The notes beneath the pieces are model-generated. The model searched no databases and was not told where the DNA came from. It saw only the letters and a list, made by a program, of their open reading frames with translations. This document shows, one piece after another, positions 27,343 to 39,129 of a stretch of 64,000 nucleotides of DNA. Each line of letters opens with the position of its first letter. Within the stretch, counting starts at the first letter, position 1. Location of the stretch: positions 194,731,948 through 194,795,947 of the forward strand of contig NC_134082.1 in the NCBI RefSeq assembly GCF_000715075.1, written 5' to 3'. The position numbers and the translations under genes are program-made. The stretch is from Nicotiana tabacum (Eukaryota > Streptophyta > Magnoliopsida > Solanales > Solanaceae).

Positions 27343-28348
27343 TGGACTCAAAGGAAGAATTAACACACATTTAAAAACTCCGGTCTTGCCAATACGACCT
27401 TTCAGTACTTCGAAGAAGATTTAAAGGCTGTGTTTTACCAACCGGACAAAACCTTAAAAATGACCAAAAGTGGCTGTTCTCGCAAAAATAGCCTTCCGGC
27501 ATCTTTTTAGGGACATTCGGCTATTTTTACAAGAATGGAATCACCCGACTTATTTATGACGAAAAATTAAAATTTTTGCCATTTTTTGGCTATTTTTGCA
27601 AAAGGGGAGGTTGGACCCGATGAGGGTTGCCTACGTATCTTACATCCTGTGAGAATCAAACCGGCGTAGTTCGGGCAACGAAAATAACCTAATTCTGAAA
27701 ACGAAACTTGTTTAAATAAATTACACTAAAAAACATTTTTTTATTTTTTTCCTTTTTTTTCCTCTTTTTTCTTTTCCGATATTCCAGTATTGTCAGAAGC
27801 CGGTCAGCATGCAAGTCTGCGGCAAATAAATGCGTAAAACAAACAGGATGCAGCAGGATGGTCTTTTCATTTCAGGTTGCTTGTCCTAGCCGGACCCAAC
27901 CCCTGTGTTAAGTCCCCTAAGTCAAGTGCACATGATGCAAATAAGTGTTCCTACTAGGGATCCGACATGAGATTTTGTTATACTAGGTTTATCCTGGGTG
28001 TTTGTTCTGGACCTGGCTTACCCGAGCGGACAACTCGAGCCGAGGATGGGAACTGCATACCGGTAACCAAAAGTTCACCCGATTTTGCAACTCCTCCGAA
28101 TCCTCGTTCTATTTTGGGATATGACACTAATAGAAAGAAGTCACGACCAGCGTGCACTCCTCAAGAGAGAGAAGAGAGGGATTTCGTAGCAGTTTATATA
28201 TACAGTTCAGATAATATCAAAGCGGTAAAAGCAACATTTTAGCACATTAGGACAAAACAGGTAATAAAATCAGATAATAAATAAAGCCAAATATAACAAT
28301 CCATCTAAGCTCAAATTCTGAACCCTGAACCCGAGATTCTGGGTTCGG
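27343..28348 (-). other. 5' UTR of Ogre element 1
   Basis: About 1 kb between PBS and ORF1. It contains hairpin copy 4 (27629-27672), a T-rich plus-strand tract (27732-27775), and repeated CGGCTATTTTTNCAA-type words (27470-27605). Related sequence occurs at the right window edge (about 63790-63960) in element 2. Confidence 0.65.
27629..27672 (-). other. Covarying hairpin module, copy 4 (5' UTR, element 1)
   Basis: Outer arms CTACG/CGTAG; inner arms CTTACA/TGTGAG (one G-U pair). About 290 bp upstream of the ORF1 ATG. Confidence 0.75.
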
Positions 28349-28366
28349 TCCCCAGCAGAGTCGCCA
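28349..28366 (-). promoter_or_regulatory. Primer binding site of Ogre element 1
   Basis: The minus strand reads TGGCGACTCTGCTGGGGA, four bases after the LTR end. It starts with TGG, complementary to a tRNA CCA end, and matches the tRNA-Arg-type site described for Ogre elements. The tRNA identity is recalled, not computed. Confidence 0.8.
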
Positions 28367-28740
28367 GAGCTGTCACACCTCCTTTTTTACCTACACCCCC
28401 GTGAAGGGACGTAAAGGGAGTTTTTTCCAATTAAAGGACAATACAAACGAGATTTATTATTTAATTCAGAGTCTCCACTTGGGAGATTTATGGTGTCCTA
28501 AGTCACCGGTTGAATCCCGAACCGAGGAAAAGATTGACTCTGTATTAAGTCCGTGAACCAGAAATCCGAGTAAGGAATTCTGTTAACCCGAGAGAAGGTG
28601 TTAGGAATTCCCGAGTTCTATGGTTCTAGCACGGTCGCTCAACTGTCATATTCGGCTTATTTATCTGGTTTTAATACATGCTGAGCCTATGTGCAAATTT
28701 TAACTGTTTACCGCTTTTATTATTATTATTATTTTTAATG

Positions 28741-29345
28741 AGAATTGCAACGTCGTGAAAATACACCTCGAACCACGTCACATCAATGTACCCGTGGTTA
28801 TCGACACATTCCGACTCCGTTGAAATTTGGATTTGGGCCACATAAATGCGCACCCGAGTTTAAGAAAATAAATTATTAAATACGCGCCTAAAGCGACTAG
28901 CGTATCATTATTTTGGGTAGGGCCGTGAAATTTTGCTAAACGGCCCATCCCGAAGCCTAAGTAATTTTACCAACACGTATAGAGGGCCCCACAACTTGTG
29001 TATTTTTGTTTGCTGAGGCTCGTCTCATTCACTATTTTCAAAGGAATTTGCAACGTCGTGGAAATGCATCTCGAACCACGTCACAATCAATGTACCTGTG
29101 ATTAACGACACATTTTGACTTCGTTGAGATTTGGATTTGGGTCACATAAATGTGCACCCGGGTTTTTTGGAAGGTAATGTTATCTAAATTACGCGCCTAA
29201 AGAGACTAACGCGTTGTTATTTTGGGAAACCACCGTGAAACTCGCTAAACGGCCTCTCCCGAAATCTAAGTATTTTAATATGTACAATTATCGAGGGCCC
29301 CGCAATCTAGGTGCTTTATTTGGCGGGGCTCATCTCATTATTTTA
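28741..29345. repeat. Tandem duplication in Ogre U5, two units of about 302 bp
   Basis: Both units contain TTGCAACGTCGTG, TCGAACCACGTCACA, ACATAAATG and GCACCCG, ACGCGCCTAAAG and CTAAACGGCC in the same order. The same two-unit structure is present in element 2 at 53827-54440, so the duplication predates the divergence of the two elements. Confidence 0.85.
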
Positions 29346-32300
29346 AAAGGGCGAACCTAAAGCAATCTATAATTTTTTACTTTATTCGTCTTAAAAAAAA
29401 GAAATCCTAATTTATTCACTGAGATTATCCAGATTATTCAAACGTGCTTAACAATTAGAATCAAGGAGAAGCCGCATTTACTTATTAGAAATTAATGAAA
29501 TAGTGATCCCTAGAATCCTAGTTTAAGACTCAGAATACTTATGTATTAGCTACTGGAAACACGATCATGAAAACCCGGTTATTTTTTAGGTTGATCCGAA
29601 CTAATATTACTAATTGGCATTAATGAACCTGCTATCGAAATAGAGAACACAATTATCACATGGATTCAACTTATGCTACCTATATCAAATTGACCAACTT
29701 ATGGACCAAAACTTAACAGACTTGACCATTGCTTCACTGACTTATACTCAAACACTAATATTAATTTAGGAGGACCATTTGAGTTCACATGCCAATCAAA
29801 ATAAAAGAAACTTACTCATGAGAAATGGTTTAAGCCCTGAACTAATATTAACCATTATGTCAAAATTCCAACTACTGAAGCACGTTTGGCTTAGAAATGA
29901 ACTTGATGTGGTCAGTGCCTCCTGCTTTCAACTTGGTTGTAATTTTAAACTGCTTTTGGTTCTTAAATTTTAAACAGCCAAATGCTCAACTAAATAAATA
30001 CTAACCATACTAAGTCTAAAGCTAGAATAACCATAAATCAATAGTCCAGCAGCCTACATAATTCAACTTAATCAGTCCAGTTATACACCCCAATTAATTA
30101 CAGCATAAAGCAAACCAAACTACATAAGTTATATAAAAAACATAATGAAACTATGAGGACAACAGATCTACGGCAGAAAACTTCAGTTTCATTTTCGCTA
30201 TTCCGACAGGAGACAATACATTGAAACAATCTGAGATGTGTACCTGGAAATCGAATCAAATAAAAAAGAAGAGGTCAGCAACAAGTAGTCAAATGGTATT
30301 CAACAATCAACAAGCAGCAGTAACGGGCAGAAATCAACAACAACCCAGAGCTTAACTTGACCAAACCAGGAATAGTATGAACCCAGTAGAAACCAAAAGA
30401 GAACACCCAAACACAACCTTGACCAAACCAACTGGTATTGAATTTTGATTCAAACAAACAGATCCAAACCTATAAACGACTCCAAGTATAGAGCAGAAGT
30501 AAAAGGAAGAAAGGTTCTAGCTATTTCAGATCCTAAGCAAGGCAATGAAACAGTAGCTATTCTTTTTCAACTCCCAAAACTCTCCAAAATGAATTCTGCC
30601 TAGAACTCAATGGAACAGTACCCTTTCTTTTAAACTCTCTCTCAGAACTGATTCACGACTCAAAAATATTCCTCTCAGATTCACTTTTTCCTCTCTCCAG
30701 GTCTCTCTTCAGATTTTCAGAATTAAATTCCCCCTCTTTGTCTAAAAATGACTCTATATATAACCAAAAACTGACTCCAGCCCTCAAGGGCACTTAGGCA
30801 GAATTTTTTAAGCTAATTCTGTCCATGATCTCTTTTCAATTCCACTAGAATATGTTTTGTTTCCCACTAAACTTCTTTTTATTTGTTAATCCCACGCGGG
30901 TATGGGCAGCCTATTTTTCTATTCAAATCCCTTAAACCTTGTGAAATGGTGCCCATGCTCCCTTACACAGCCTTCAACCCCCCCACTAATGTTTTAAACT
31001 ATTTCATTAGTTTAATGGTATTTTAGTACCCTACTATTAGAACATTTAACTTTCAAATCTTTCAATCCCAAAATACCCTCCTAATGTCCCTGAAATTACT
31101 GCCCTACCCAATCCCTTTCACCCTGCATTGAACCTTTCAACTCTAAACTATTCAACCAACTAAGCTGAATCCAATAAGCTTCGATAGCTATAACCAATTC
31201 AAATCAACAGTAACTCAGGATAACAAATGACCAATAAATCCAGTTCAATGAACTGAATATACAAACAGGTTCAGTTCTAAGTTCAAATAAATCAACGAGC
31301 TCATTTTAATACAAACTTTAGAATACAAACGAGGCAGGAGGGAAATAGACAAGAATGATCCACGAATTAGACTATTATCATGCTAAACTAACATTCAAGC
31401 ATACCAGACTAATCGACGACACTTATTCAATCGATTACACAAATTATAACATATAACAATCGACAACAAACAAAAGCAATGATACAATTGGATCAAATAA
31501 AAGGTCTGATGAAGAAAGACAGAATCAATCGACAAAAATTGAAAAGTCAATAAAGCTGCATTTAAACAAAGTAAACAGAATAAACAAACACAAAAATGGA
31601 ACAAACAGAAAAAGGAAAATACCTCAGGAACTCGGAGACTAGAAGATCCTGACTTGGACTCTGACTCAGACCTTTTTTGAGGTCGAACGGACCTTAATCG
31701 AGTGTTCTCAACTGAGAACACTTCGACTAAGGTCCACTGGACACCCAAATTCCTTTTCTTCGAACAAACCTCAACCTTTGATTTTCTAGGGTTCTTGGGG
31801 GTTCAATTTGGGGTTCGGATGGTTCTAGCAAGATTCAAACGGAACCAAGTGTGTTTTGGGTATAAGGGAGGTCAGGGGGTGCCAGGGTGGGAGTTCAGGG
31901 TGAATTGGGGTAGGTCCAGGTTTTGCTCGAACCTTCAAATGAAGATTCGAGAAGTTTGAGGACGATTTGAAGCAAACGGGTACTGGATTTGGATTGGGGG
32001 TAGTTAGATGTTCTAGGGGTGTTAATTTTGGGGTCATTGGATGAACTAGGGTTTCGGCCTAATTTTCGATCTAATATTCAAAGCACACGGCTGGGATTCG
32101 AAGGATAAGAGTTAGGGATTCGGAATGGGGAGGTCGAGGGGAATCAGTGGTGAAAAGATGGGGTCGTTTGGACCACCGGAACCACCGTGAGGCGATTTCC
32201 GGTGGGCGGTGCACGGTGGCAAGAGGCGGAGGATATGTTTGGTCTCTGAAGCTCAGGGACGAAAAGGTGAAGGGTTGGTTGGTTTAGGGGGCGTGGGGGT

Positions 32301-32477
32301 AAGGAATCAAGGTTATATACGGGGGAGGGAATTAGATCCTGGTCGTTTGATCAATTGAGATCAACGGCTAGGATTAATTCATTAATGAGAAACGGTACTG
32401 TTTGGTTTAAGTGGGGGGTTGGCTGGATCCGGGTAACGGGTCGAGTTTGGGAACGGGTAAGGGAGATTGAATCTCAG

Positions 32478-32534
32478 CCGTTGGATCGATTTAATCCAAC
32501 GGCCTTGATTAAGAGTGACCAAACGACGTCGTTT
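32478..32534. promoter_or_regulatory. Palindromic U3 motifs of Ogre LTR
   Basis: An inverted repeat CCGTTGGAT-7 nt-ATCCAACGG at 32478-32502 is followed 18 bp later by a perfect 14-bp palindrome AAACGACGTCGTTT (32521-32534) with an ACGT core, of the kind bound by bZIP factors. Their place in U3 suggests promoter control; binding is not shown. Confidence 0.5.
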
Positions 32535-33041
32535 TAAGACGTCTCTGGCCAGGCCAAACTGGACCTGGTCCATGGGTGATTTGGGCCTGATTTTTTGCAC
32601 TGAAAACTGGCCCAAATTTCACTCTTTTCTTATTTTTTCTTTCATTTTCTTTTAATTCCTTTTCAACTAAAAATCCTAATTAAATTATAAAATTGACAAT
32701 TAACTAAAACATTAACTCTTAATAATAGCTACCCCACGAAATTAAACATCAAATAAAGATAAAATTACACAATTCGGACATTAAATGCTAAAATGCAAAG
32801 TACATATATTTTTTTTTTGTGATTTTTCCATTTCATAAAACAAACTTGATTGTTTAATTAATTCCTAAATTGTAAAATTAAACCCTAAATGCACATGCAA
32901 ACACATATTTTTTGTATTTTTCTCATTTAAAATAGAAATAAACATGCGCCGACAAAAATACAAATAAATTACAAACAACACAAAACCATTTTATTTTGAA
33001 TTTTTGGGAGTAGTTCTCATAGGGCAAAAATCACGTGCTCA

Positions 33042-34272
33042 TAATTAATATCTCATGGTTTCGTGAATACTTGCATTGCTTGAGAGTTAGAATGAGACCA
33101 TCCTTAGTGAGTCATGTGCCGCGTGTGAAGTGAGTTTTTGTATTGTCTATGTCATTGTGATTGAGTATAGAACTTGCGCAGTATGTGAGTCGAAGCGAAA
33201 TTTTAGGTGATGCTCGATTTGAAAAATGATTTTAGACTTTCTTTGATCTTTTTGAGCTTATTGTTTACCATAAATAAAATTTATCCCTAGTTAACCCTTT
33301 TGAGTCTATAGACTTTTATTTAGCACCCACATTACAAGCCTATACCCTTTTTGTTCTTAATTGATATTGTTTTGATCCTTTTACCTCTTAAAGCACTTTA
33401 AGTAAGAAGAGACTAAGTGTGGAGTGACTTTTGAGTGGAACTAATGAAAAGAAGAAATGTGCACTTGTTTTGTAAAAGAATACACCACTAGTGAAAATTG
33501 CAAAAGAGAAAAAAATATATAGATGAATAAATTATTGTCTTGTTCTGGCTAGTGGGTATGAATTAAAGTAATGCTTAAAGAAAGAGCGAACATTGTTGGG
33601 ATGATTTTAGTTGTGAAAATAAAATTGCGATTGAAGAATTTGCACTTATAGTTGATTATGTAATGTATTAAAGTGGTTCGGAGGGTTATCCACTATTCTT
33701 AAATATGTCCTTCCCGACTCTTAGCCCACATTACAATCATAAAAAAGTCCTAATTGATTGTAGATCGAGTGAGCCTACATTAGTAGAGATTTACATTAAG
33801 GGCAAGCCTATGGTGCCAATTGCATGCATGTGACTTCTTTTGTGAGAGTGAGAGATTTTCTTTGATATATATGAGTCCTTAAATTATATTTGATCACGAG
33901 ATTCGAATGCGTGGATTCAACTTACTCTTTTGCTCTTGTTGTGAGGGAACATGGTTTCACAAGGGATAGATAACGTTATTAGACTTCTCTCTAGGATGTC
34001 GGGTGTTCAAGCCATGAGTGTATTATGACATTGAGTTGGTTTTTGAGGCTAGAATTGTTAGGAGCATGTTGTCTTTGTTTGCATATTTTTGAAGTATGGA
34101 ATAAGAAAAGGGAAGTGTATGTGATTGCATATGCTAATGTTTAATTATTGCTATTTGTTGCTATCAACCATAGTCATTGGTGTAGTGTGCCTCAATTGTG
34201 TAAAAATAAAGTGCTCAAAGATAGTGTAAAGTTTGATTGCTCGAGGACGAGCAATGTTTAAGTGTGGGGTAG
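33042..34272 (+). mobile_element. 3' UTR and PPT of a truncated Athila-like element
   Basis: Non-coding DNA similar in order to the Athila 3' region at 51900-52900, for example AACCCTTTTGAG, ATAGACTTTT and ACAAGCCTATACC near 33292-33350 versus 51965-52020. It ends with GAGGACGAGCAATG and the polypurine tract AAGTGTGGGGTAG (34260-34272) directly before the LTR. The upstream internal region and 5' LTR are missing; the left edge is the Ogre LTR boundary. Confidence 0.75.
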
Positions 34273-35696
34273 TGATGTTTGACTATAATTATATATTTTT
34301 AGTGTATTACTTACCTTACATTTAGGTGCTTTAATGCTAAACTATATTATATTTGTACTTAATTGAGTCTATTTTATGTGTAGGTATATTGAAGATGAAA
34401 TTGAGAGCAAAGTAGAGATTTTATATGTGTTTTATACACTACAAAAATAGTTTATGATTATTTAATTATGGGACAATGAATGAAGTTGAATATTATAAAA
34501 GAAGACAAAGAAAGTCAATTGACAAAAAAAGAATTTGAAGAGTAATAAATGAGAGAGAGAAAGGTAGAAATCAAAAATGAAAGCTGAAGCAAAAGTTAAG
34601 CAACGAATTGGAGAAGTCAGGCGACATGAGGCAACTTTCTCGCGTTTAAGCTCGCGTCGCGAGGGCTGACGCGAGATTGTTTCGCGCATTTGAGCTCGCC
34701 AGGCGCAGTCCAGAGCGAGGTGTTCGCATGTTCCGGATTTTAAAGCCTATTTTATCTTCTATTTAGTTTTGGACTTGTTTCTTTTTTCTACATATATAAA
34801 TAGTCATTAAACATCAATTTTGAGGGAGAGACTGCCCTTAGACCAGGGATTCGTCTTAAGGAGGCAAGAACACACTAGGAGCAAGGCGGATAATCCTTCT
34901 ACGAGTTTTTCACTTCCTTCTTCCTATTTCCATTATTGGTTATGAATTCTAGTATTGTTGTTATGCATACTATTATGAATACCTAATTTATTATCTAGAG
35001 TTTTGATAGAACCTTTTGTAGGATAAATTCTTTTTATGTTTTTATATAATTGAGCTGTTGAATTTCTCTATTTGTTCAACTACGTTTATATTGTGGCTGG
35101 TTGAAGAGCTCTCAATCGACTGTGCCTATTTAGTATGTATTACTCGGAAGAGAGTGCATATTTAGGTAGTTGTTGAACAACATCACTTCTAACGTATATG
35201 AGAGATCAATATGGAGTGTTTAAAGGTGGGATTAGAAATAACGAAACCTTGGTGCGATCCGAGTGAGCTGTAACTTAGGGCCAGCTAGCGTAGTTCGAAA
35301 GAATATATCTAGTAAATTGTGGTAATTACTCAAGAGAGAATTACGACATTCAGAGCGCTCATGATCGGTAGAGAATACTTAGGCGAAATTATAGAAGACT
35401 TAGCGGAAAAGGTTTCCACAATTGGGGAAATCATAACTCTAGACCTCCTTAATCTTTTCTCCAACCCGTAGTATCTTTAGTATTAATCTACTACTTTAAT
35501 TATTTAGTTAATTAGATATAAGAATCTTAATATTATAACTTAGGAATTATTCAAGCTTGTGTTTCTTAGCAATATTGAACAATTGTAGCTAAGCCTTAGT
35601 TTTCTGTGAGATTCGACTCCAGACTTGTTAATCGGAATATATTTATAATGATCGCTTAGTCTTTTTTATAAGGCATAGTTGGGCGTGATCAGTATG
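34273..35696 (+). mobile_element. 3' LTR of the truncated Athila-like element, with GTATG flank
   Basis: The LTR is 34273-35691 (1419 bp), nearly identical to the solo LTR at 12435-13858, followed by GTATG (35692-35696) and the same Copia sequence. Because a PPT precedes it, this is the 3' LTR of the insertion, and the target site matches the solo LTR exactly. Small differences, such as a deletion near 34780, separate the two copies. Confidence 0.9.
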
Positions 35697-37604
35697 CCAA
35701 ACTAATTGAACATGAGCTCTTTATCAAACATGAGGAATTGAAGAAGGAAACCACTTCGATTACTGCTGCTTTGGTAACTCGCAACAAATCCACCAATTCC
35801 AACAACTGCACTGTTCGTCGACCTAACAATAACTCACAATGGCGTTATAACAATCGTACTAATGCTCCTGCTCAAGGGCGTTACACAATCAACAATTCCA
35901 CCAATAACTCTGTTCGTTGTTAGTTATGCAACAGACAAGGTCACACTGCAAATGTTTGCAGGTCACATTCTCATAATCATTTAGAGGCGAAGGCAAATTT
36001 TCTTTCAGGTACACAAGCAACAGCCAACCAACGAATTCTCGACTCTGGTGCTACTCATCATGTCACCACAGAGCCTACCAATATTGAAGAATATAATGGT
36101 TCGAAAGGCATATCTATGGGAGATGGTAAAAAAATTCCAATTACTCATCATGGTTCTACTGAATTAATTGCATCAAATAAAGCTTTTAAACTAACTGACA
36201 ATTTGTGTGCACCTGCTATCAAACAAATATTATTTTTGTGTCAAAATTTTGTCAAGATAATTTAACTTCGATTGAATTCTTCCCTTTTCTTTCTTTGTGA
36301 AGGACTTGAAAACGCGGACTTCGCTGGTATCCAGCCGGAATAAGAATGAACTTTACGAATGGCCAACTTCATTGTTAACAAGCCTACTGTTCAAGTCACT
36401 ACTACAACAACTCCTCGTCGTGTTTGGCATCGTCGTCTTGGTCATCCCCATTCAAAAATTCTGAACTTTGTTTTGAATAAATATTCTCTGGCAGTTTCAT
36501 TAGCAGACAAGTTTACTTTATGTAATTCTTGTTGTTAAAATAAAGTTCAATAATTTTCATTTAATTATTTGTATCTAAACAGTACTTCTTCACTACAAAT
36601 AACTTTTAGTGATTTGTGGGTCCATCACCTATTCTTTCCATTGATAAAAAAAACTACTCCCTCCGTTTCAATTTATGTAAACCTGTTTGACTGGGTACGA
36701 AGTTTACGAAAAAATGAAGACTTTTGAAATTTGTGATCCTAAACAAGTTAAAAAGGGGCTCAGAGGATTTGTGTGGTTATAAAAGTTTCTCATTAAAGGT
36801 AGAATTGTAAGTTTAAGCTAAATTGTTACCAAATTTAGAAAGGGATCATTCTTTTTGGAACAGAGCAAAAAGAAAATAGGTTCACATAAACTGGAACAGA
36901 AGGAGTATATTATTGTGTTTCATTGATAAGTACACCAAATATATTTGGTTGTACACGATTAAAAACAAACATGAGGTTCGCGATATTGTTTCCAAATTTC
37001 ATCCCTTAATCGAATTTTTTTTCAAAAAAATAAATTATTTCTCTTTATACTTATGAAGGAGATGAATACAAACGTCTTGATCCGTGTCTCCAAAAAAAGT
37101 AAAATTGAACACCTTGTATCTCCTCCTTATACACCGCAAAGAATGGCCATAGACGAGCGTCGTCATAGACACATTGTTGAAACTGCCTAAATACTCTTAC
37201 ATGAGACATCCTTACCTTAAATTTTTTGGTCGTTTACCTGCCAACACGCAAACTATTTAATCAATCCACTACCTACACCACTTCTAATACATAAATCACT
37301 ATTTGAAAATTTATTTGGTGTCACACACCTAAGTACGACTCAATTAGAACCTTTAGTTGTCTATGTTACCCCTGGCTTAAGCCTTACACCACACATTAAC
37401 TCGAGTCTAGGTCAACTCCATGTGTCTATTTAGGTTTTTGGCAAATTCATTACGCACACCAATGTTTTGATCCCATTCATTCTAAAATTTATATCTTACG
37501 AGATGTAAAATTCTTTGAAAATATTTTCCCTTTCAAATAATATTTTCAAATATAAAAGATAAGTTTTTTACTCTCACGTGGGAAATTGTTGCTAACACTC
37601 CTAC
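35697..37604 (+). pseudogene. Copia zinc knuckle, protease and integrase (copy 2, broken, MITE-interrupted)
   Basis: It repeats the 13864-14540 segment, then continues past 36373 into the pre-integrase domain (VWHRRLGHPHSKILN near 36425, then LCNSC) and the integrase core. A MITE splits the core at 36657-36905. Past it, the KYTKYIWLYTIKNKHEVRDI region (36925-36985) and PPYTPQRMA-type sequence (37120-37145) continue with several frameshifts. RT and RNase H are not present; the sequence ends at the LTR inverted repeat at 37607. Confidence 0.82.
36655..36907 (+). mobile_element. Stowaway-like MITE (249 bp) with TA target duplication
   Basis: Element 36657-36905 starts CTCCCTCCGTTTCAATTTAT and ends ATAAACTGGAACAGAAGGAG: terminal inverted repeats of about 28 bp with some mismatches, flanked by TA at 36655-36656 and 36906-36907. 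CTCCCTCCGT termini and TA target sites are typical of Tc1/mariner-derived Stowaway MITEs. It has no coding sequence. It lies inside Copia integrase, so it is younger than that Copia insertion. Confidence 0.92.
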
Positions 37605-37606
37605 TG

Positions 37607-39128
37607 TGATGACCGATAGGTCATGTAGAGTTTTAGAACCTAATTCTGTATTTCGAAGCCTCAAATACCTCATTTTAGCCTTCTTCAATTTGCGTGCACA
37701 GTCCTGGTATTTTTTTCGTAAGGCTTTTATGTTAAAAATTGATAAATTATAAAATTTTGCCTTAAAAATCTATTTGAGTTGATTTCGATCAACGTTTTGA
37801 GAAAATGGACCCGGATTTGTATTTTGACTCCGGTGGATCCGTCTCGTGATTTGAGATTTGGGCGTATGCCCGGAATCGAATTCAAAGGTCCCTAGCTCGA
37901 GTTTTCGTATTTTGTTGAAAAATTGAAGTTTGAAAACTTAATGAATCTAAAAGTTTGATCAATGTTTGACTTTGTTGGTACCGAGTCCGTATTTTGGTTC
38001 TGAAACTCGATATAGGTCTGATACTATATTTATGACTTGCCTGACGAATTTGGTGAGAAACGGAGTTAGTTTGACGTGTTTCGGACGTCCGGTTGTTAAA
38101 ATAGCAATTCTAAAGTTTTCTTGAAAATTTTACTTGATTTGGTGTCCGATTCATAGTTATAGGTGTTATTTTGGCAATTTGATCACTCGAGCAAGTTCGT
38201 ATGATGTCTTTGGACTTGTGTGCATGTTTGGTTTGGAGCCCCGAGGGCTCGGGTGAGTTTCGGATAGGCTACGGAATGAGTTTTGGACTTATGAAAATAG
38301 CTGGTGTATCTGGTTCTGGTGCTGGTCTCTGATCTTTCAATTGCGAAGAAGTGGTACGCAAAACCAGACCTCGCAATTGCGAACACTGACCTCGCAATTG
38401 CGAGGTCAGAGACTATCACCAAAACCAGATACACCAACTATTTTCCTAAGTCCAAAACTCACTCCGTAGCCTATCCAAAAATCACCCGAGCCCTTGGGGC
38501 TCCAAACTCACACAAATTCAAAAACATCATACGAACTTGCTTGCGTGATCCAATTGCCAAAATAACACCTAGAACTATAAATCAGACACCAAATCAAGTG
38601 AAATTTTCAAGAAAACTTTAGAATTGCTATTTTAACAACAGGAAGTCCGAATCACGTCAAACTAATTTCGTTTCTCACCAAATTCGACAGGCAAGTCATA
38701 AATATAGTATCGAAACTATATCAGATTCTGAAACCAAAATACAGATCTGGTATCAACAAAGTCAAATATTGGTCAAACTTTTAGATTCATCACGCCTTCA
38801 AACTTTAATTTTTCAACAAAATACGAAAACTCGAGCTAGGGACATCCGAATTCGATTCCAGGCATATGCCCAAGTCCCAAATCATGATACGAACCCACCG
38901 AGACCGTCAAAATACGGATCCAGGTTTGTTTGCTCAAAACGTTGACCGAAGTCAACTCAAATAGATTTTTAAGGCAAAATTTCATATTTTATCAATTTTT
39001 AACTAAACGCCTTTCAGAAAAATGCTTGGGTTGCGCACGCAAATAGATGAATGCTAAAACGAGGTATTTAAGGCTTTGAAACATAGAATTAGGTTCTAAA
39101 ACTCTAGATGACCTATCGGGTCATCACA
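37607..39128. repeat. Head-to-head inverted repeat of Tekay/Del-type LTR ends
   Basis: The left arm (from 37607, TGTGATGACCGATAGG) and the right arm (ending at 39128, CGGGTCATCACA) are reverse complements over roughly 720 bp each: the AGTTTTAGAACCTAATTCT start, GAGCCCCGAGGGCTCGGGTG (right arm GAGCCCTTGGGGCTC) and the AAAACCAGATACACCA block near the centre. The centre, about 38330-38410, has CGCAATTGCG palindromes. The right arm is the 3' LTR end of the minus-strand element whose integrase lies at 39130-39900; the left arm is a second LTR in opposite orientation. Confidence 0.9.
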
Positions 39129-39129
39129 T

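Larger units (their letters stand above)
14547..33041 (-). mobile_element. Ogre/Tat-type giant LTR retrotransposon (element 1)
   Basis: Minus strand, about 18.5 kb. Order in the sense direction: 5' LTR 33041-28371, PBS 28366-28349, ORF1, gag, protease with G-patch-like tail, a 183-nt intron, RT, RNase H, a second archaeal-type RNase H, integrase, a repeat-rich 3' UTR, PPT (14634-14620) and a 73-bp stub of 3' LTR (14619-14547). An extra ORF before gag, an intron between protease and RT, very long LTRs and a tRNA-Arg-type PBS are established features of the Ogre group of Ty3/gypsy. All reading frames are interrupted, so it is non-autonomous as read. The 3' LTR is about 98 percent missing. Confidence 0.9.
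28371..33041 (-). mobile_element. 5' LTR of Ogre element 1 (4.7 kb)
   Basis: Minus-strand LTR beginning TGAGCACGTGATTTTTGCC at 33041 and ending GGAGGTGTGACA at 28371. A TATATATA box lies at 30754-30762 (minus), so U3 is about 2.3 kb and R-U5 about 2.4 kb. U5 carries a tandem duplication of about 300 bp (28741-29345). U3 carries an inverted repeat CCGTTGGAT/ATCCAACGG (32478-32502) and the palindrome AAACGACGTCGTTT (32521-32534). The LTR end shared with element 2 (28371-28660 versus 53462-53750) is well conserved. Small ORFs inside show no domains. Confidence 0.88.

Noticed and set aside
28341..28366. tRNA gene
   Set aside because: The tRNA-like stretch is only the PBS and its short flank; no cloverleaf can be formed.
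38183..38621. Two similar ORFs on opposite strands (possible gene pair)
   Set aside because: They are the same LTR sequence read from the two arms of the inverted repeat.
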